64,000 nucleotides of DNA. It comes from Rhizobiaceae bacterium (GTDB lineage Bacteria; Pseudomonadota; Alphaproteobacteria; Rhizobiales; Rhizobiaceae). Positions 8,849 through 18,262 of this stretch are shown here, in pieces. The notes under the pieces are model-generated. The model ran no database searches. It was not told where the DNA came from and saw only the letters and a program-made list of their open reading frames with translations. Within the stretch, counting starts at the first letter, position 1. Each line of letters opens with the position of its first letter. The position numbers and the translations under genes are program-made. The DNA is taken from contig JANQMU010000063.1 in the NCBI GenBank assembly GCA_028279875.1, positions 1 to 64,000 on the forward strand. The letters run 5' to 3'.

Positions 8849-9024
8849 GGCAGTACATATAGTGAACAAGGGAAGTTTTTTCAATTTTTGCAATATGTTG
8901 TGGCGTAATCTGCTTACCCGCCGACACCCGGACATCAAAAACCTGCTAATTCGTTTGGGGGACGAACTGGCACACTCCGAATGCGATAACGCGTATGAGA
9001 CCATCGGATGATCGGGAGAAACCC

Positions 9025-9780
9025 ATGAAACGTCTGGACGGCAAGGTCGCGGTCATTACCGGGGCGACGAGCGGCATCGGCGCCGTGACGGCGCGGCTTT
9101 TCGCGCGTGAAGGCGCGCGGGTTGTTACCGCGGCGCGCAGCACCGGCAGGGGTGAGGCACTTGCCGGAGAAATCGTCGCCGACGGCGGTGAGTCCGTGTT
9201 TGTGCAAACCGATGTCAGCGAGCCGGAAAGTGTCGATGCTGCGTTCGAGACAGTCTTTAAGCGTTATGGCCGTCTCGATGTGCTGTTCAACAATGCCGGC
9301 GGCTCTTCATCGGCCGATGGTCCGCTGACATCGGCACCGCTGGAGGAGTTCTGGCGGTGTCTCAAGCTCGATCTGTTCGGCACCTGGCTGTGCAGCCGTG
9401 CGGCGATCCCGCTCATGCAGCAATCCGGCGGCGGTTCCATCGTCAACAGCGCCTCGATCGTCGCCGAAATGGGCATTCCCAATCGCGACGCCTATACGGC
9501 GGCAAAGGGCGGTATCGTCGCCCTCACCCGCTCCATGGCGGTTGAATTCGCCAAGGATCGTATTCGCGTCAATGTAGTGGTCCCGGGCGCCGTGGCCACC
9601 GAACGCGTGCTCGGTTTCTTCGAACGCGAACCGCATCTGAAGAAGCAGTGGGATGCCTATCTCCTGGGCATTGCCGAACCGATCGACGTGGCGCGGGCGG
9701 CGCTGTTTCTGGCGAGCGACGAATCCTGCCGCACCACCGGACAGAAACTGCCCGTCGACAGCGGAATCCTGATATCCTGA
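9025..9780 (+). CDS. SDR-family oxidoreductase
   Basis: The 251-residue classical short-chain dehydrogenase starts at ATG 9025 (GGGAGA upstream). The cofactor loop is TGATSGIG, followed by NNAG; the catalytic set is Ser in VNSASIV and YTAAK. The ending TTGQKLPVDSGILIS is the usual C-terminal strand. It would oxidise or reduce a hydroxyl/keto group, plausibly on a CoA ester given the neighbouring acyl-CoA synthetase. It is the leftmost gene of the catabolic locus. No clear copy of the 18-bp operator precedes it; only a degenerate TTCGT-N7-ACGAA is seen at 8950. Confidence 0.85.
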   Translation: MKRLDGKVAVITGATSGIGAVTARLFAREGARVVTAARSTGRGEALAGEIVADGGESVFVQTDVSEPESVDAAFETVFKRYGRLDVLFNNAGGSSSADGPLTSAPLEEFWRCLKLDLFGTWLCSRAAIPLMQQSGGGSIVNSASIVAEMGIPNRDAYTAAKGGIVALTRSMAVEFAKDRIRVNVVVPGAVATERVLGFFEREPHLKKQWDAYLLGIAEPIDVARAALFLASDESCRTTGQKLPVDSGILIS

Positions 9781-9792
9781 GGTGCCGGAACG

Positions 9793-9810
9793 TTAGTCTT
9801 TTCAGACGAT
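9793..9810 (+). promoter_or_regulatory. 18-bp operator motif, site 1
   Basis: TTAGTCTTTTCAGACGAT fits the locus motif [AT]TAGTC-N6-GACGAT. It lies 64 bases before the acyl-CoA synthetase start codon, in a gap of only 93 bases. Confidence 0.7.
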
Positions 9811-9873
9811 GCCTGGCAGGAGCAGGTCTCCATTGATACGCCACGCATCGCAGCGACCTGCCTGAGGACATCC

Positions 9874-11415
9874 ATGGAAACACTGAGCCAAATGCTCGCC
9901 CGCAACAGCCGGATCATCCCGGACCGCGACTTCATCGTCACGGACGCCGAGACGATCACCTATCGGGATTTTCATGAACGGACGGGACGGCTCGCCCATG
10001 TGCTCACTGACCATGGCGTCTGCAAGGGCGACCGGGTCGGCCTCTATCTGCCGTCGACGCCGATGATGGCGGTCGGCTTCTGGGCCTGCCAGCGTCTCGG
10101 CGCCATCCCGGCGCCGGTCAGCGCGATGTTCCGCCACGCCGAACTGAAGCACACCGTCGAACAGACCGGCATGACGGCGATGATCGCCGATGCGTCCACC
10201 TACCCTTATCTTGCCGAAGTCAGGTCGGATTTCGACACCCTGGCCCATTGTTTCGTAGCCGGTGGCAAGGCTTCGGGCGATGGCGATCTCGACGCGTTGA
10301 TGAACGCCGCCTCGCCGCATTTCGAGGATATCGAGTGCGGTCTCCATGACACCGCCGCCCTGTTCTTCACCTCCGGTACGACGGGCGCGCCCAAGGGCAC
10401 GGCGCAGACGCATTTCAACCAGTGCTCGACGCTGCGCGACATGATGACCGCGCACCGAACGCGCTTTGCCAGCGAGATCTATCTGTGCGCGGTGCCGCTG
10501 TTCACCAATTTCGGCCTGACCGTGACCCTCAATCTGTGCCTTTACACCGGTGGCACCATCATCCTGCACGAGCGCTGGGACACGCAAAAGGTGCTGGCCG
10601 ATATCGGCCGCCATGGCGCGACCTATTTCGGCGGCACGCCAACGATGTATGTCTATCTGGTCAATGATTATGACGCCGCCCGCCATGACCTTTCGTCGCT
10701 GCGCCTGTGCATCACCGGCGGCGCGCCGGTGCCGCAACCGGTGATACGGCGGTTCGAGGATTATTCCGGCGTTCGCGTCGCGCAAGTCTACGGGTCGACG
10801 GAAACCTGCGGCCAAAATGTGATCGAGCCGGTGATCGGCGTGCGAAAGCCGGGAGCGGCCGGTGTTGCGGTCGGTTCATCGCGCATCACGATTGTCGGCG
10901 AGGATGGCACGGAAAGGCCTGTGGGCGAGATCGGTGAAGTCATCATCGGCGGTGACTGCGTGGCGCAGGGCTATTACGCCAATGACGCCGCAACGGCCAA
11001 AGTTTTCACCGAGCAAGGCTGGAAATCGGGCGATCTCGGCTATCTCGACGAAGACGGTTTCCTGTTCATCGTCGACCGCAAGAAGGACGTCATCATCGCC
11101 GGCGGGCACAATATCTACCCGCTGGAGGTCGAAAGCGTGCTCTACCGCCACCCGTCTGTCGCGATGTGCGCCATCGTTGGCGTGCCAGACCCGGTCAAGG
11201 GGGAAATCCCCGTCGCCGTCGTTGTTCCGAGCGACGGCGCCAAACTTACCGAGGACGATATCCGGCTGTGGTGCCGCGAGCATCTGGCCGCCTACAAGGC
11301 GCCGCGCCGCGTCGAGTTCATCGACAACATGCCGGTGGAAGCCGCCAAAATCCGTAAGCGCGAATTGGTGGAGGCGCTCACGCAGGGTCGCCTGGACCGG
11401 TTCCGAAAGCCGTGA
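9874..11415 (+). CDS. Acyl-CoA synthetase (AMP-forming), steroid or HIP CoA ligase candidate
   Basis: The 513-residue class I adenylate-forming enzyme activates a carboxylic acid with ATP and CoA. Motifs are visible in order: FTSGTTGAPKGTAQTH (P-loop, near residue 167), YGSTETCGQ, GDLGYLDEDGFLFIVDRKKD, and a C-terminal lysine in AAKIRKREL. In the KstR2-type HIP regulon the matching role is FadD3; this protein is a candidate for that job or for activating a steroid side chain, but the sequence alone does not settle it. It is transcribed alone, convergent with the SDR gene at 11417, and has operator site 1 upstream. Confidence 0.88.
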   Translation: METLSQMLARNSRIIPDRDFIVTDAETITYRDFHERTGRLAHVLTDHGVCKGDRVGLYLPSTPMMAVGFWACQRLGAIPAPVSAMFRHAELKHTVEQTGMTAMIADASTYPYLAEVRSDFDTLAHCFVAGGKASGDGDLDALMNAASPHFEDIECGLHDTAALFFTSGTTGAPKGTAQTHFNQCSTLRDMMTAHRTRFASEIYLCAVPLFTNFGLTVTLNLCLYTGGTIILHERWDTQKVLADIGRHGATYFGGTPTMYVYLVNDYDAARHDLSSLRLCITGGAPVPQPVIRRFEDYSGVRVAQVYGSTETCGQNVIEPVIGVRKPGAAGVAVGSSRITIVGEDGTERPVGEIGEVIIGGDCVAQGYYANDAATAKVFTEQGWKSGDLGYLDEDGFLFIVDRKKDVIIAGGHNIYPLEVESVLYRHPSVAMCAIVGVPDPVKGEIPVAVVVPSDGAKLTEDDIRLWCREHLAAYKAPRRVEFIDNMPVEAAKIRKRELVEALTQGRLDRFRKP

Positions 11416-11416
11416 A

Positions 11417-12217
11417 TCAGCCCTCGCCCGTCCGGATCTTCACGACATCGCCCGCCGCGCCGTAGGCGCTCCAGCCGCCATCCACAGGCATCACCACACC
11501 GGTGACATAGGACGCCCAGTCCGAGAGCAGAAAGGCTGTTGCCCGGGCCATTTCCAGTGGCGTGGCCAGCCGGCCCACCGGCGTGCGCCGCTCGATCAGC
11601 GTCGGATCGAAAATCTTGCGCTCAAGCAGGTCTTCGACCATCGGCGTTGTTGTATAGGCCGGCGCGATGCCATTGACGCGCACGCCGGACGGCCCCCACT
11701 CGCAGGCCAGGGTCTTCGTCAGGTGAATGACGCCGGCCTTGGCGACGCCATAGGCCGAACGCCCGGGAAAGGCATCCAGCCCGACGATCGAGGATATATT
11801 GACAATGGCGCCGCGGCGCTGTTCCAGCATGATGCGGCCGGCCGCGCGACAAATGAGGTAGGTTCCGCGAAGATTGACGTCGACCACACGCTGCCAGCGG
11901 TCCGGATCCTGTTCGTGGACCGGCACCAGATCGTCGCCGATGCCTGCCGAATTGACCACCAGGTCGAGGCCGCCCAGCGCTTCGGCGGCATCCGCCACCA
12001 TGCTTTCCGCCTGCCCGGCGTCGGCGACATCGCCTGCTGTATGGGCCTTGGCACCGGTTCGCCGCAGCGCCGGGCCGAGCCTGTCGCTGTCGAGATCGGC
12101 GATCGCCACCTCCGCGCCAAGCTCCGCCAGCAGCCCGGCCGTGGTTTCGCCGATGCCGCTGGCACCGCCGGTCACCAGCGCCCGGCGCCCTGAGAAATCA
12201 ATCGGTTGATCGGTCAT
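11417..12217 (-). CDS. SDR-family oxidoreductase
   Basis: The 266-residue classical SDR starts at ATG 12217, overlapping the upstream gene's stop as ATGA. It shows TGGASGIG, a VNSAG version of NNAG, Ser in NISSIVG and YGVAK as the catalytic residues, and ends in VMPVDGGWSAYG. It is probably a 3-hydroxyacyl-CoA or hydroxysteroid dehydrogenase. It is the last gene of the minus-strand operon that starts with the periplasmic binding protein at 18018. Confidence 0.85.
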   Translation of the reverse strand: MTDQPIDFSGRRALVTGGASGIGETTAGLLAELGAEVAIADLDSDRLGPALRRTGAKAHTAGDVADAGQAESMVADAAEALGGLDLVVNSAGIGDDLVPVHEQDPDRWQRVVDVNLRGTYLICRAAGRIMLEQRRGAIVNISSIVGLDAFPGRSAYGVAKAGVIHLTKTLACEWGPSGVRVNGIAPAYTTTPMVEDLLERKIFDPTLIERRTPVGRLATPLEMARATAFLLSDWASYVTGVVMPVDGGWSAYGAAGDVVKIRTGEG

Positions 12218-12969
12218 GCGTCCGGGTCTCCTCTGTCGCCGGCCTCGGCCTTGAAGTGAAAATCCGGATGCCAGTCGGCCCGCGGCCGGCCATGCAATTG
12301 CCAATAGGCCTCGGCGACGCGGTCATGATCGTAGGCCGTGCCCTTGGCCATGGTGCCGTGAATCGCCACGGTGACCACCTGAACCCCGTGCGGTTCGAGT
12401 TCCTTGAAAAGGGAGTGACCGAGGCTGCGCAGCGCCGCTTTGCCGAGCGACACGGCCCCCCATTCGATCCACGGGCCGAAGGCCAGTACGCCGCCGGTCA
12501 GCAGGATCGTGCCCTTTCCGCGGCTGATCATGGCCGGTGCCACCTGTTGGGCGGCATGCAGCGCACCGGCGACATTGGTTCGAAAACTGTCGACCAGATA
12601 ATCGAAATCGACCGGCGCCCCATGCGCCTTCCAGCCAGGGGCGTCCGCATAGCGCGCCTCCTCGATGCCGGATGGCGTCGCGAAACGGGACGGCTCGATG
12701 ATGGCGGCGTTGTAGACCAGCACCTGCGGATCGCCGTGGTCGGCACGCACCCGGTCGAACACATCGGTGATCGAAGGCGGATCGGCGGCGTCGGCGACAT
12801 ATCCCGTGGCCGGAAGCCCCTCACCGTCAAGAAGCGCCTGATAATCATCGACGGCTCCACGCCGGCGGGCGACATAGGCGACCTGCAGGCCGCCGGACGC
12901 AAAACGGCGCACCAGCGCCAGGCCAAGGCCGGGTCCGGCGCCGATGACCACCGCGCAGCCCCGGCTCAT
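12214..12969 (-). CDS. Atypical SDR lacking the catalytic tyrosine
   Basis: The 251-residue SDR-fold protein has a GAGPGLG cofactor loop, but where SDRs carry YxxxK it reads VSLGK, and the usual catalytic serine region reads LLTGGVLAF. The nucleotide fold looks intact while proton transfer by Tyr is lost. It may be a non-catalytic partner, a different reaction type, or a very divergent reductase. It overlaps both neighbours by four bases (LivHM fusion upstream, SDR downstream), so it is translationally coupled in the ABC transporter operon. Confidence 0.75.
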   Translation of the reverse strand: MSRGCAVVIGAGPGLGLALVRRFASGGLQVAYVARRRGAVDDYQALLDGEGLPATGYVADAADPPSITDVFDRVRADHGDPQVLVYNAAIIEPSRFATPSGIEEARYADAPGWKAHGAPVDFDYLVDSFRTNVAGALHAAQQVAPAMISRGKGTILLTGGVLAFGPWIEWGAVSLGKAALRSLGHSLFKELEPHGVQVVTVAIHGTMAKGTAYDHDRVAEAYWQLHGRPRADWHPDFHFKAEAGDRGDPDA

Positions 12970-14927
12970 GACGATGGCTCCGTAGGCTCGGCAAGAGCCT
13001 TGGCGGTCGCGATCCCGTCTGGGGGTCGGGCCGCCTGTTTCCTGCGTTCCTCACGCGTCGCCAGATAATCCTCGAGCGTGCCGACGACACCCTTGCGCAG
13101 GAACAGCACGCACAGCACGAAGGCCGCGCCCTGCACGACGATCACCCAGGCGCCGAGCGTCGCCAGTTCCTTTTGCATGGTCACCACGATCACGGCACCG
13201 ACGACCGGTCCGAGCAGCGTTCCGACGCCGCCGATGAGGGTCATCAGCAGGGCATCGGCCGAGGTCATGAAAAACAGGTCGGACAGCGAGGCGATCTGGA
13301 AGACGAACGCCTTGGTTCCGCCGGCCAGTCCGGCGAGCATGGCCGAGAGGGTGAAGGCGATCAGTTTGAAGCGGTCCGTCGAATAGCCCAGCGAAATCGC
13401 CCGCTGCTCGTTCTCGCGGATCGATTTCAAGACCTGCCCGTAGGGCGAGCGGATGATCCGGTAGATCAATGCGAAGCCGACAAGGAAAATGGCCAGCACG
13501 AAATAGTACATGTTGAACGTGTTGTTGAGATCGATGACGCCGAACAGCGTACCGCGCGGCACCGACTGGATACCGTCCTCGCCATGGGTCCAGGACGCCT
13601 GCACCGCGTAGAAATAGACGATCTGGGCAAGCGCCAGCGTGATCATCGCAAAATACAGCCCCTGCCGGCGGATCGCCAGCCAGCCGAACACCGCGCCGAG
13701 CACCGTCGCCGCGGCGACGCCGCACAGGATCGCAAGTTCGGTCGGATACCCCCACACCGCCGCTGTGTGGGCGGCCACATAGGCCGACGCGCCGAAGAAG
13801 GCGGCATGGCCGAAGGCCAGAAGGCCGACATAGCCAAAAATGAGGTTGTAGGCGCAGGCAAACAGCGCCAGGCACAGGATCTTCATGGCGAAGACCGGAT
13901 AGACGAGAAACGGCAGAACCAGGCCGCTGGCGGCGAACACGGCAAGCCACAGCCTGCCGTTTTCAAGGAAACTGCCGGGCCGGCCGGCCGAAATATCGGC
14001 GGAATGGTGCCCCACCGTTTCCTTGCCGAACAGGCCGGCCGGCCTAAAGACGAGCACGATGGCCATGATGACGAAGATGACGGTGGTCGAGGCCTCTGGG
14101 TAGAAGACCTTGGTCAGGCCCTCGATCATGCCGAGCATCAGCCCGGTGAAAATGGCGCCGAAGATCGATCCCATGCCGCCGATCACCACGACGGCGAAAA
14201 TCGTGATGATGATCGACTGGCCCATCTGCGGGCTGACCTGATAGATCGGCGCGGCCATGACGCCGGCGAGCCCCGCAAGGCCGACGCCGAAGGCGTAGGT
14301 CAGCATCAGCATGCGCGGCACGTTGATGCCGAAGGCGCGCACCAGTTCCGGATTCTCCGTCGCCGCGCGCAGGAAAGAGCCGAGCTTGGTGCGCTCGATC
14401 ACATACCAGGTGGCGATGCACACGGCGAGCGCGGCGACGATGACCCACAGCCGGTAGAGCGGCATGAACATGAAGCCGAGATTGACGCCGCCGCGCAGTG
14501 CCTCCGGCACGCCATATTGCTGGCCGGCGGCGCCGTAAAAGACATTGAAAATGCCCTCGATGACCATCGCAAGGCCGACCGTCAGCAGCAACCCGTAGGC
14601 GTGTTCGAGATTGTAGACCCGGCGGATGAAGACGCGCTCCGTCGCCGCGCCGATCAGACCGACACCGAGCGGCACGATGATCAGCGCCCACCAGTAGTTG
14701 AGGGACGGCAGCCCGAGGCCCGGAAACAGGTCCGGCAGGTGAAGGAGGTACCAGGCGCCAAACGCACCCAGCATATATTGCGCGCCATGGACAAAATTGC
14801 CGATCCGCAGCATGCCGAAGATGATCGCCACGCCGAGACTCATCATGGCGTAGAATACGCCATTGATCAGGCCGATGAGAAGCTGCCCGAACAGCAGCGT
14901 GGGCGAGATACCGATCAACTCCGTCAC
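12966..14927 (-). CDS. Fused LivH-LivM-type ABC permease
   Basis: The 653-residue polytopic protein joins two permeases that are normally separate. Residues 1-300 match LivH (GQLLIGLINGVFYAMMSLGVA at the start, ending FRPAGLFGKE). Residues from about 340 match LivM (LGYVGLLAFGHAAFFGASAYV-like start, then RRQGLYFAMITLALAQ). A hydrophilic C-terminal tail follows. It forms the membrane channel of a HAAT-type importer with the ATPases at 14937 and 15634 and the binding protein at 16813. The operon context points to uptake of a catabolic substrate rather than leucine. Confidence 0.9.
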   Translation of the reverse strand: MTELIGISPTLLFGQLLIGLINGVFYAMMSLGVAIIFGMLRIGNFVHGAQYMLGAFGAWYLLHLPDLFPGLGLPSLNYWWALIIVPLGVGLIGAATERVFIRRVYNLEHAYGLLLTVGLAMVIEGIFNVFYGAAGQQYGVPEALRGGVNLGFMFMPLYRLWVIVAALAVCIATWYVIERTKLGSFLRAATENPELVRAFGINVPRMLMLTYAFGVGLAGLAGVMAAPIYQVSPQMGQSIIITIFAVVVIGGMGSIFGAIFTGLMLGMIEGLTKVFYPEASTTVIFVIMAIVLVFRPAGLFGKETVGHHSADISAGRPGSFLENGRLWLAVFAASGLVLPFLVYPVFAMKILCLALFACAYNLIFGYVGLLAFGHAAFFGASAYVAAHTAAVWGYPTELAILCGVAAATVLGAVFGWLAIRRQGLYFAMITLALAQIVYFYAVQASWTHGEDGIQSVPRGTLFGVIDLNNTFNMYYFVLAIFLVGFALIYRIIRSPYGQVLKSIRENEQRAISLGYSTDRFKLIAFTLSAMLAGLAGGTKAFVFQIASLSDLFFMTSADALLMTLIGGVGTLLGPVVGAVIVVTMQKELATLGAWVIVVQGAAFVLCVLFLRKGVVGTLEDYLATREERRKQAARPPDGIATAKALAEPTEPSS

Positions 14928-14936
14928 GCCGCCCTC

Positions 14937-15633
<697 letters not shown>

Positions 15634-15641
<8 letters not shown>

Positions 15642-16407
15642 CGTCCGTTCCCCCGATATAGGCTTCCACCACCTGAGGGTTGGCTGAAATCTCGGCATAG
15701 CTGCCCTCGGCCAGCACCCTGCCGCGCGCCAGCACGGTGATCGTGTCCGCCAGTTCCGCGACGACCTGCAGATTGTGTTCGACCATGAGGATCGTCCGGT
15801 CTGCCGAAACCTGGCGGATCAATCCGGAAATCCGGTCGACATCCTCGGAGCCCAGGCCCGAGGTCGGCTCGTCGAGGAGCATCAGTTCGGGTTCCAGCGC
15901 CAGGGTGGTGGCAAATTCCAGCGCCCGCTTGCGGCCATAGGGCAGTCCGGCCGCGGACTGGTCGCGCTGATCCGCCAGCCCGACAGCCTCGAGCAATGCA
16001 TCGACCCGCTCGGCAAGCACCGCCAGCGTCTTTTCGCTTCGCCAGAAATGATAGGATGTGCCGAGCGGCCGCTGCAGCGCGATGCGGACATTTTCCGCAA
16101 CCGTCATGCGCGGGAATATCGCCGATATCTGGAAGGAGCGAACCAGCCCGCGCCGCGCGACCCTGGACGGGCTCTCCCCGGTGATGTCGCGACCGTTATA
16201 GACGATCCTGCCCTCGGTCGGTGGCAGGGTCTTGGTGATCAGGTTGAATGTCGTGGTCTTGCCGGCGCCGTTTGGTCCGATCAGCGCGTGGATCGAGCCG
16301 CGACGCACGGTCAGGTCGACATCGCTGACCGCCGCGAAATCGAAAAACCGTTTTGTCAGGCCGGTCGCCTCGATGATGTTGTCGCCGCATTCCCGACCGC
16401 TGGTCAT
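15634..16407 (-). CDS. ABC transporter ATPase, LivG type
   Basis: The 257-residue ATPase has Walker A GPNGAGKT (44-51), the LivG-typical RSFQISAIFPRMTV segment and Walker B LMLLDEPTSGLG. The signature motif reads LPYGRKRALE instead of the usual LSYGQQR, a modest deviation. The start ATG overlaps the previous stop by four bases. It works with the LivF-type and fused permease proteins as the inner-membrane importer. Confidence 0.9.
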
Positions 16408-16715
16408 GCCGGCTCGGCCTCCGCTGCCGGTGCGCCTTTGACCAGAATGCCTCGGCCGCGGGATGCCTTCTGCCGCAATTCGAGGAGATCGCGATAGGCG
16501 TCGGAATAGTAGAAATCCCGCGCCGCTTCATAGGTCGGAAACTCGACAACCGAAATGGATGCCGGCTCCCAGCCGCCCTCCAGCGGCTCGATTGATTCGC
16601 TGCGCAGCAAAAACCGGCCGCCTGCCGCCGTCATCACCGGCCCGGCGACGCGCCTGTATTCAGCCCAGGCCGCCGAGTCGGTGATTTCAATCTCGAAGAT
16701 CATGTAACCGGGCAC
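16404..16715 (-). CDS. DUF1330-like small protein
   Basis: The 103-residue protein begins PGYMIFEIEITD and contains SVVEFPTYEAARDFYYSDAY, the recognisable DUF1330 / dimeric alpha-beta-barrel pattern. No catalytic function is established for the family. It sits between the binding protein and the LivG-type ATPase, with a strong hairpin just upstream, and overlaps the ATPase gene by four bases. Co-transcription suggests an accessory role in handling the imported compound. Confidence 0.75.
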   Translation of the reverse strand: MPGYMIFEIEITDSAAWAEYRRVAGPVMTAAGGRFLLRSESIEPLEGGWEPASISVVEFPTYEAARDFYYSDAYRDLLELRQKASRGRGILVKGAPAAEAEPA

Positions 16716-16743
16716 TTCGGTCTCTCACGCTGCGGGAACGGTC

Positions 16744-16774
16744 CGGCAGCCGCCGGTCAAACCGGCGGCTGCCG
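16744..16774 (-). terminator. Perfect 14-bp hairpin after the binding-protein gene
   Basis: CGGCAGCCGCCGGT and ACCGGCGGCTGCCG pair fully around a CAA loop. No T tract follows on the minus strand, so it is more likely an mRNA-protecting or partial attenuating structure than a full terminator. It lies between the binding protein and the rest of its operon, where such hairpins raise binding-protein expression over the permease. Confidence 0.65.
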
Positions 16775-16812
16775 CCTTGCTGTCCGTGGATGACCACGAA
16801 CCGGGAGGATCC

Positions 16813-18018
16813 TTAAGGATTGACGATCTTGCAGGCCGTTTCGGAGATCGGCCGGAACGCCTTGTCCGCGGGAACGGTGGAGACCAGCTTGAAGAAATCG
16901 TCCTTCTCCTTCACCTCGCCCGGCGCCTTCACTTCCAGCAGATACATGTCATGGATCAGGCGGCCATTGGGGAACAGGGTTCCGTTGCGGACGAACATAT
17001 CTTCTATTTCCATCTCGCGCATCGCCTTGAGGACGGCTTCGGCATCGTCGGTTCCGGCCTTTTCGACGGCTCTGAGATAGTTGGTCACAGCCGAATAGGT
17101 GCCGGCGGCGATCCAGCCGGGCGCATTGCCGGTAATCTCCATCATCGCCAGGCCGAATTTGCGCGATTCGTCATCCTTGTTCCAGAACCAGGGCGCGGCG
17201 AAACGGATGCCCTGCAGCGCCTCCAGCCCGATGGCCCGTGCATCAGACTGGTGCAGGAACGTCACGGCGATGCTCTGACCGCCCGATATCAGGCCGAATT
17301 CCTGGATCTGCTTCAGCGCATTGACGAGTTCCGGCCCATTGAGGTTGAGCTGGATGGCATCGGCGCCCGAGGCCTGCGCTTGCAGGATATAGGAGGAGAA
17401 ATCGGTCGTCTTCAGGGGCGCCCGGATCTTGCCGACCACCTCGGCACCACCTTCCTTCACTGCGGTTTCGACCCAGGCTTCCTGGACCTTGCCGGCCTCA
17501 TAGTCCGGCGACAGGATGAAGAATGTCTTCGCACCGTCATCCAGCAGCGCCTTCACCGACGTCCCGACGGTCGAATAGGCGTCATAGGCCCAGGCGACCG
17601 TATGACCGTTGCAATCGGCTTCGGTGTGTCGGTCCGTCAGGGGCGATACGAACAGGCCCACCTTCCCTTTTTCGCCGATCAGCGTGTTGACGCCGAGCGA
17701 TATCGCCGAATTCGCCATGTCGGCGATGGCATCGACACCGTCTTCTTCGAGCCATTCACGGGCGATCGCCAGGCCGACATCCGGCTTGTTCTGGTGGTCG
17801 GCCGAAACCACTTCGATCGGCTTGCCCAGTACCTGGCCGCCGAAATCCTCGACCGCCATTTCCACCGCGCGCACGACCTCGGTGCCGCCAAGCGCTGAGA
17901 ACGACGAGCTCTGGTCGTTCAACACGCCGATTTTCACGGCATTGTCACCCGACTGGGCAGGTGCGGCAAATGCGAGCGACGCCAGGACGGCGGTCACCAA
18001 CAGACGTTTGTTCATCAT
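16813..18018 (-). CDS. Periplasmic substrate-binding protein, HAAT/Liv type
   Basis: The 401-residue protein has a signal peptide (about 1-22, ending AFAAPAQS) and a mature part starting VKIGVLNDQSSSFSALGG, the usual type I binding-protein opening. GGAGG precedes two ATG codons at 18018 and 18015; the second has the better spacing. It delivers the ligand to the fused permease. The Liv-like family also includes binders of aromatic acids and amides, and the context suggests a steroid-derived acid or a related compound. Operator site 18128-18145 lies 110 bases upstream. Confidence 0.88.
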   Translation of the reverse strand: MMNKRLLVTAVLASLAFAAPAQSGDNAVKIGVLNDQSSSFSALGGTEVVRAVEMAVEDFGGQVLGKPIEVVSADHQNKPDVGLAIAREWLEEDGVDAIADMANSAISLGVNTLIGEKGKVGLFVSPLTDRHTEADCNGHTVAWAYDAYSTVGTSVKALLDDGAKTFFILSPDYEAGKVQEAWVETAVKEGGAEVVGKIRAPLKTTDFSSYILQAQASGADAIQLNLNGPELVNALKQIQEFGLISGGQSIAVTFLHQSDARAIGLEALQGIRFAAPWFWNKDDESRKFGLAMMEITGNAPGWIAAGTYSAVTNYLRAVEKAGTDDAEAVLKAMREMEIEDMFVRNGTLFPNGRLIHDMYLLEVKAPGEVKEKDDFFKLVSTVPADKAFRPISETACKIVNP

Positions 18019-18127
18019 TTTTCCTCCCGGATCCTTACGGCAATAAAAGGCGGCCGCACGCAGGCCATCTGCGTGGACCGATTCTTTGCCGCCATGAACA
18101 GGCTAAGCGCTGGCCTGTCCACCCAAC

Positions 18128-18145
18128 ATCGTCCCAACAGACTAT
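18128..18145 (-). promoter_or_regulatory. 18-bp operator motif, site 2
   Basis: Read on the minus strand this is ATAGTCTGTTGGGACGAT. It faces the binding-protein operon and sits 59 bases (centre to centre) from the opposite-facing site 18187-18204 in the same divergent gap. Confidence 0.7.
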
Positions 18146-18186
18146 GTCGCAATCGTGAAGCCCGGCCGACACGAATGCGGACGTCC

Positions 18187-18204
18187 ATAGTCCCATTAGA
18201 CGAT
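18187..18204 (+). promoter_or_regulatory. 18-bp operator motif, site 3
   Basis: ATAGTCCCATTAGACGAT lies 58 bases before the quinone-oxidoreductase-like start codon at 18263. It faces the plus-strand operon. Confidence 0.7.
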
Positions 18205-18262
18205 GTTGCCTTTGGTCCAGCCCTGCAAGTGTTCGGCGACGACCTTACCAAAGAAAGTCACA

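Noticed and set aside
8950..8966. TTCGT-N7-ACGAA before the SDR gene at 9025 as a further operator
   Set aside because: It lacks the TAGTC/GACGAT core and has the wrong spacing. It is too degenerate to count with the ten clear sites.
16744..16774. Strong intrinsic terminator ending the binding-protein transcript
   Set aside because: The stem is perfect but no T tract follows, and the genes downstream need the same promoter. A stabilising or partial-attenuation role is more likely.
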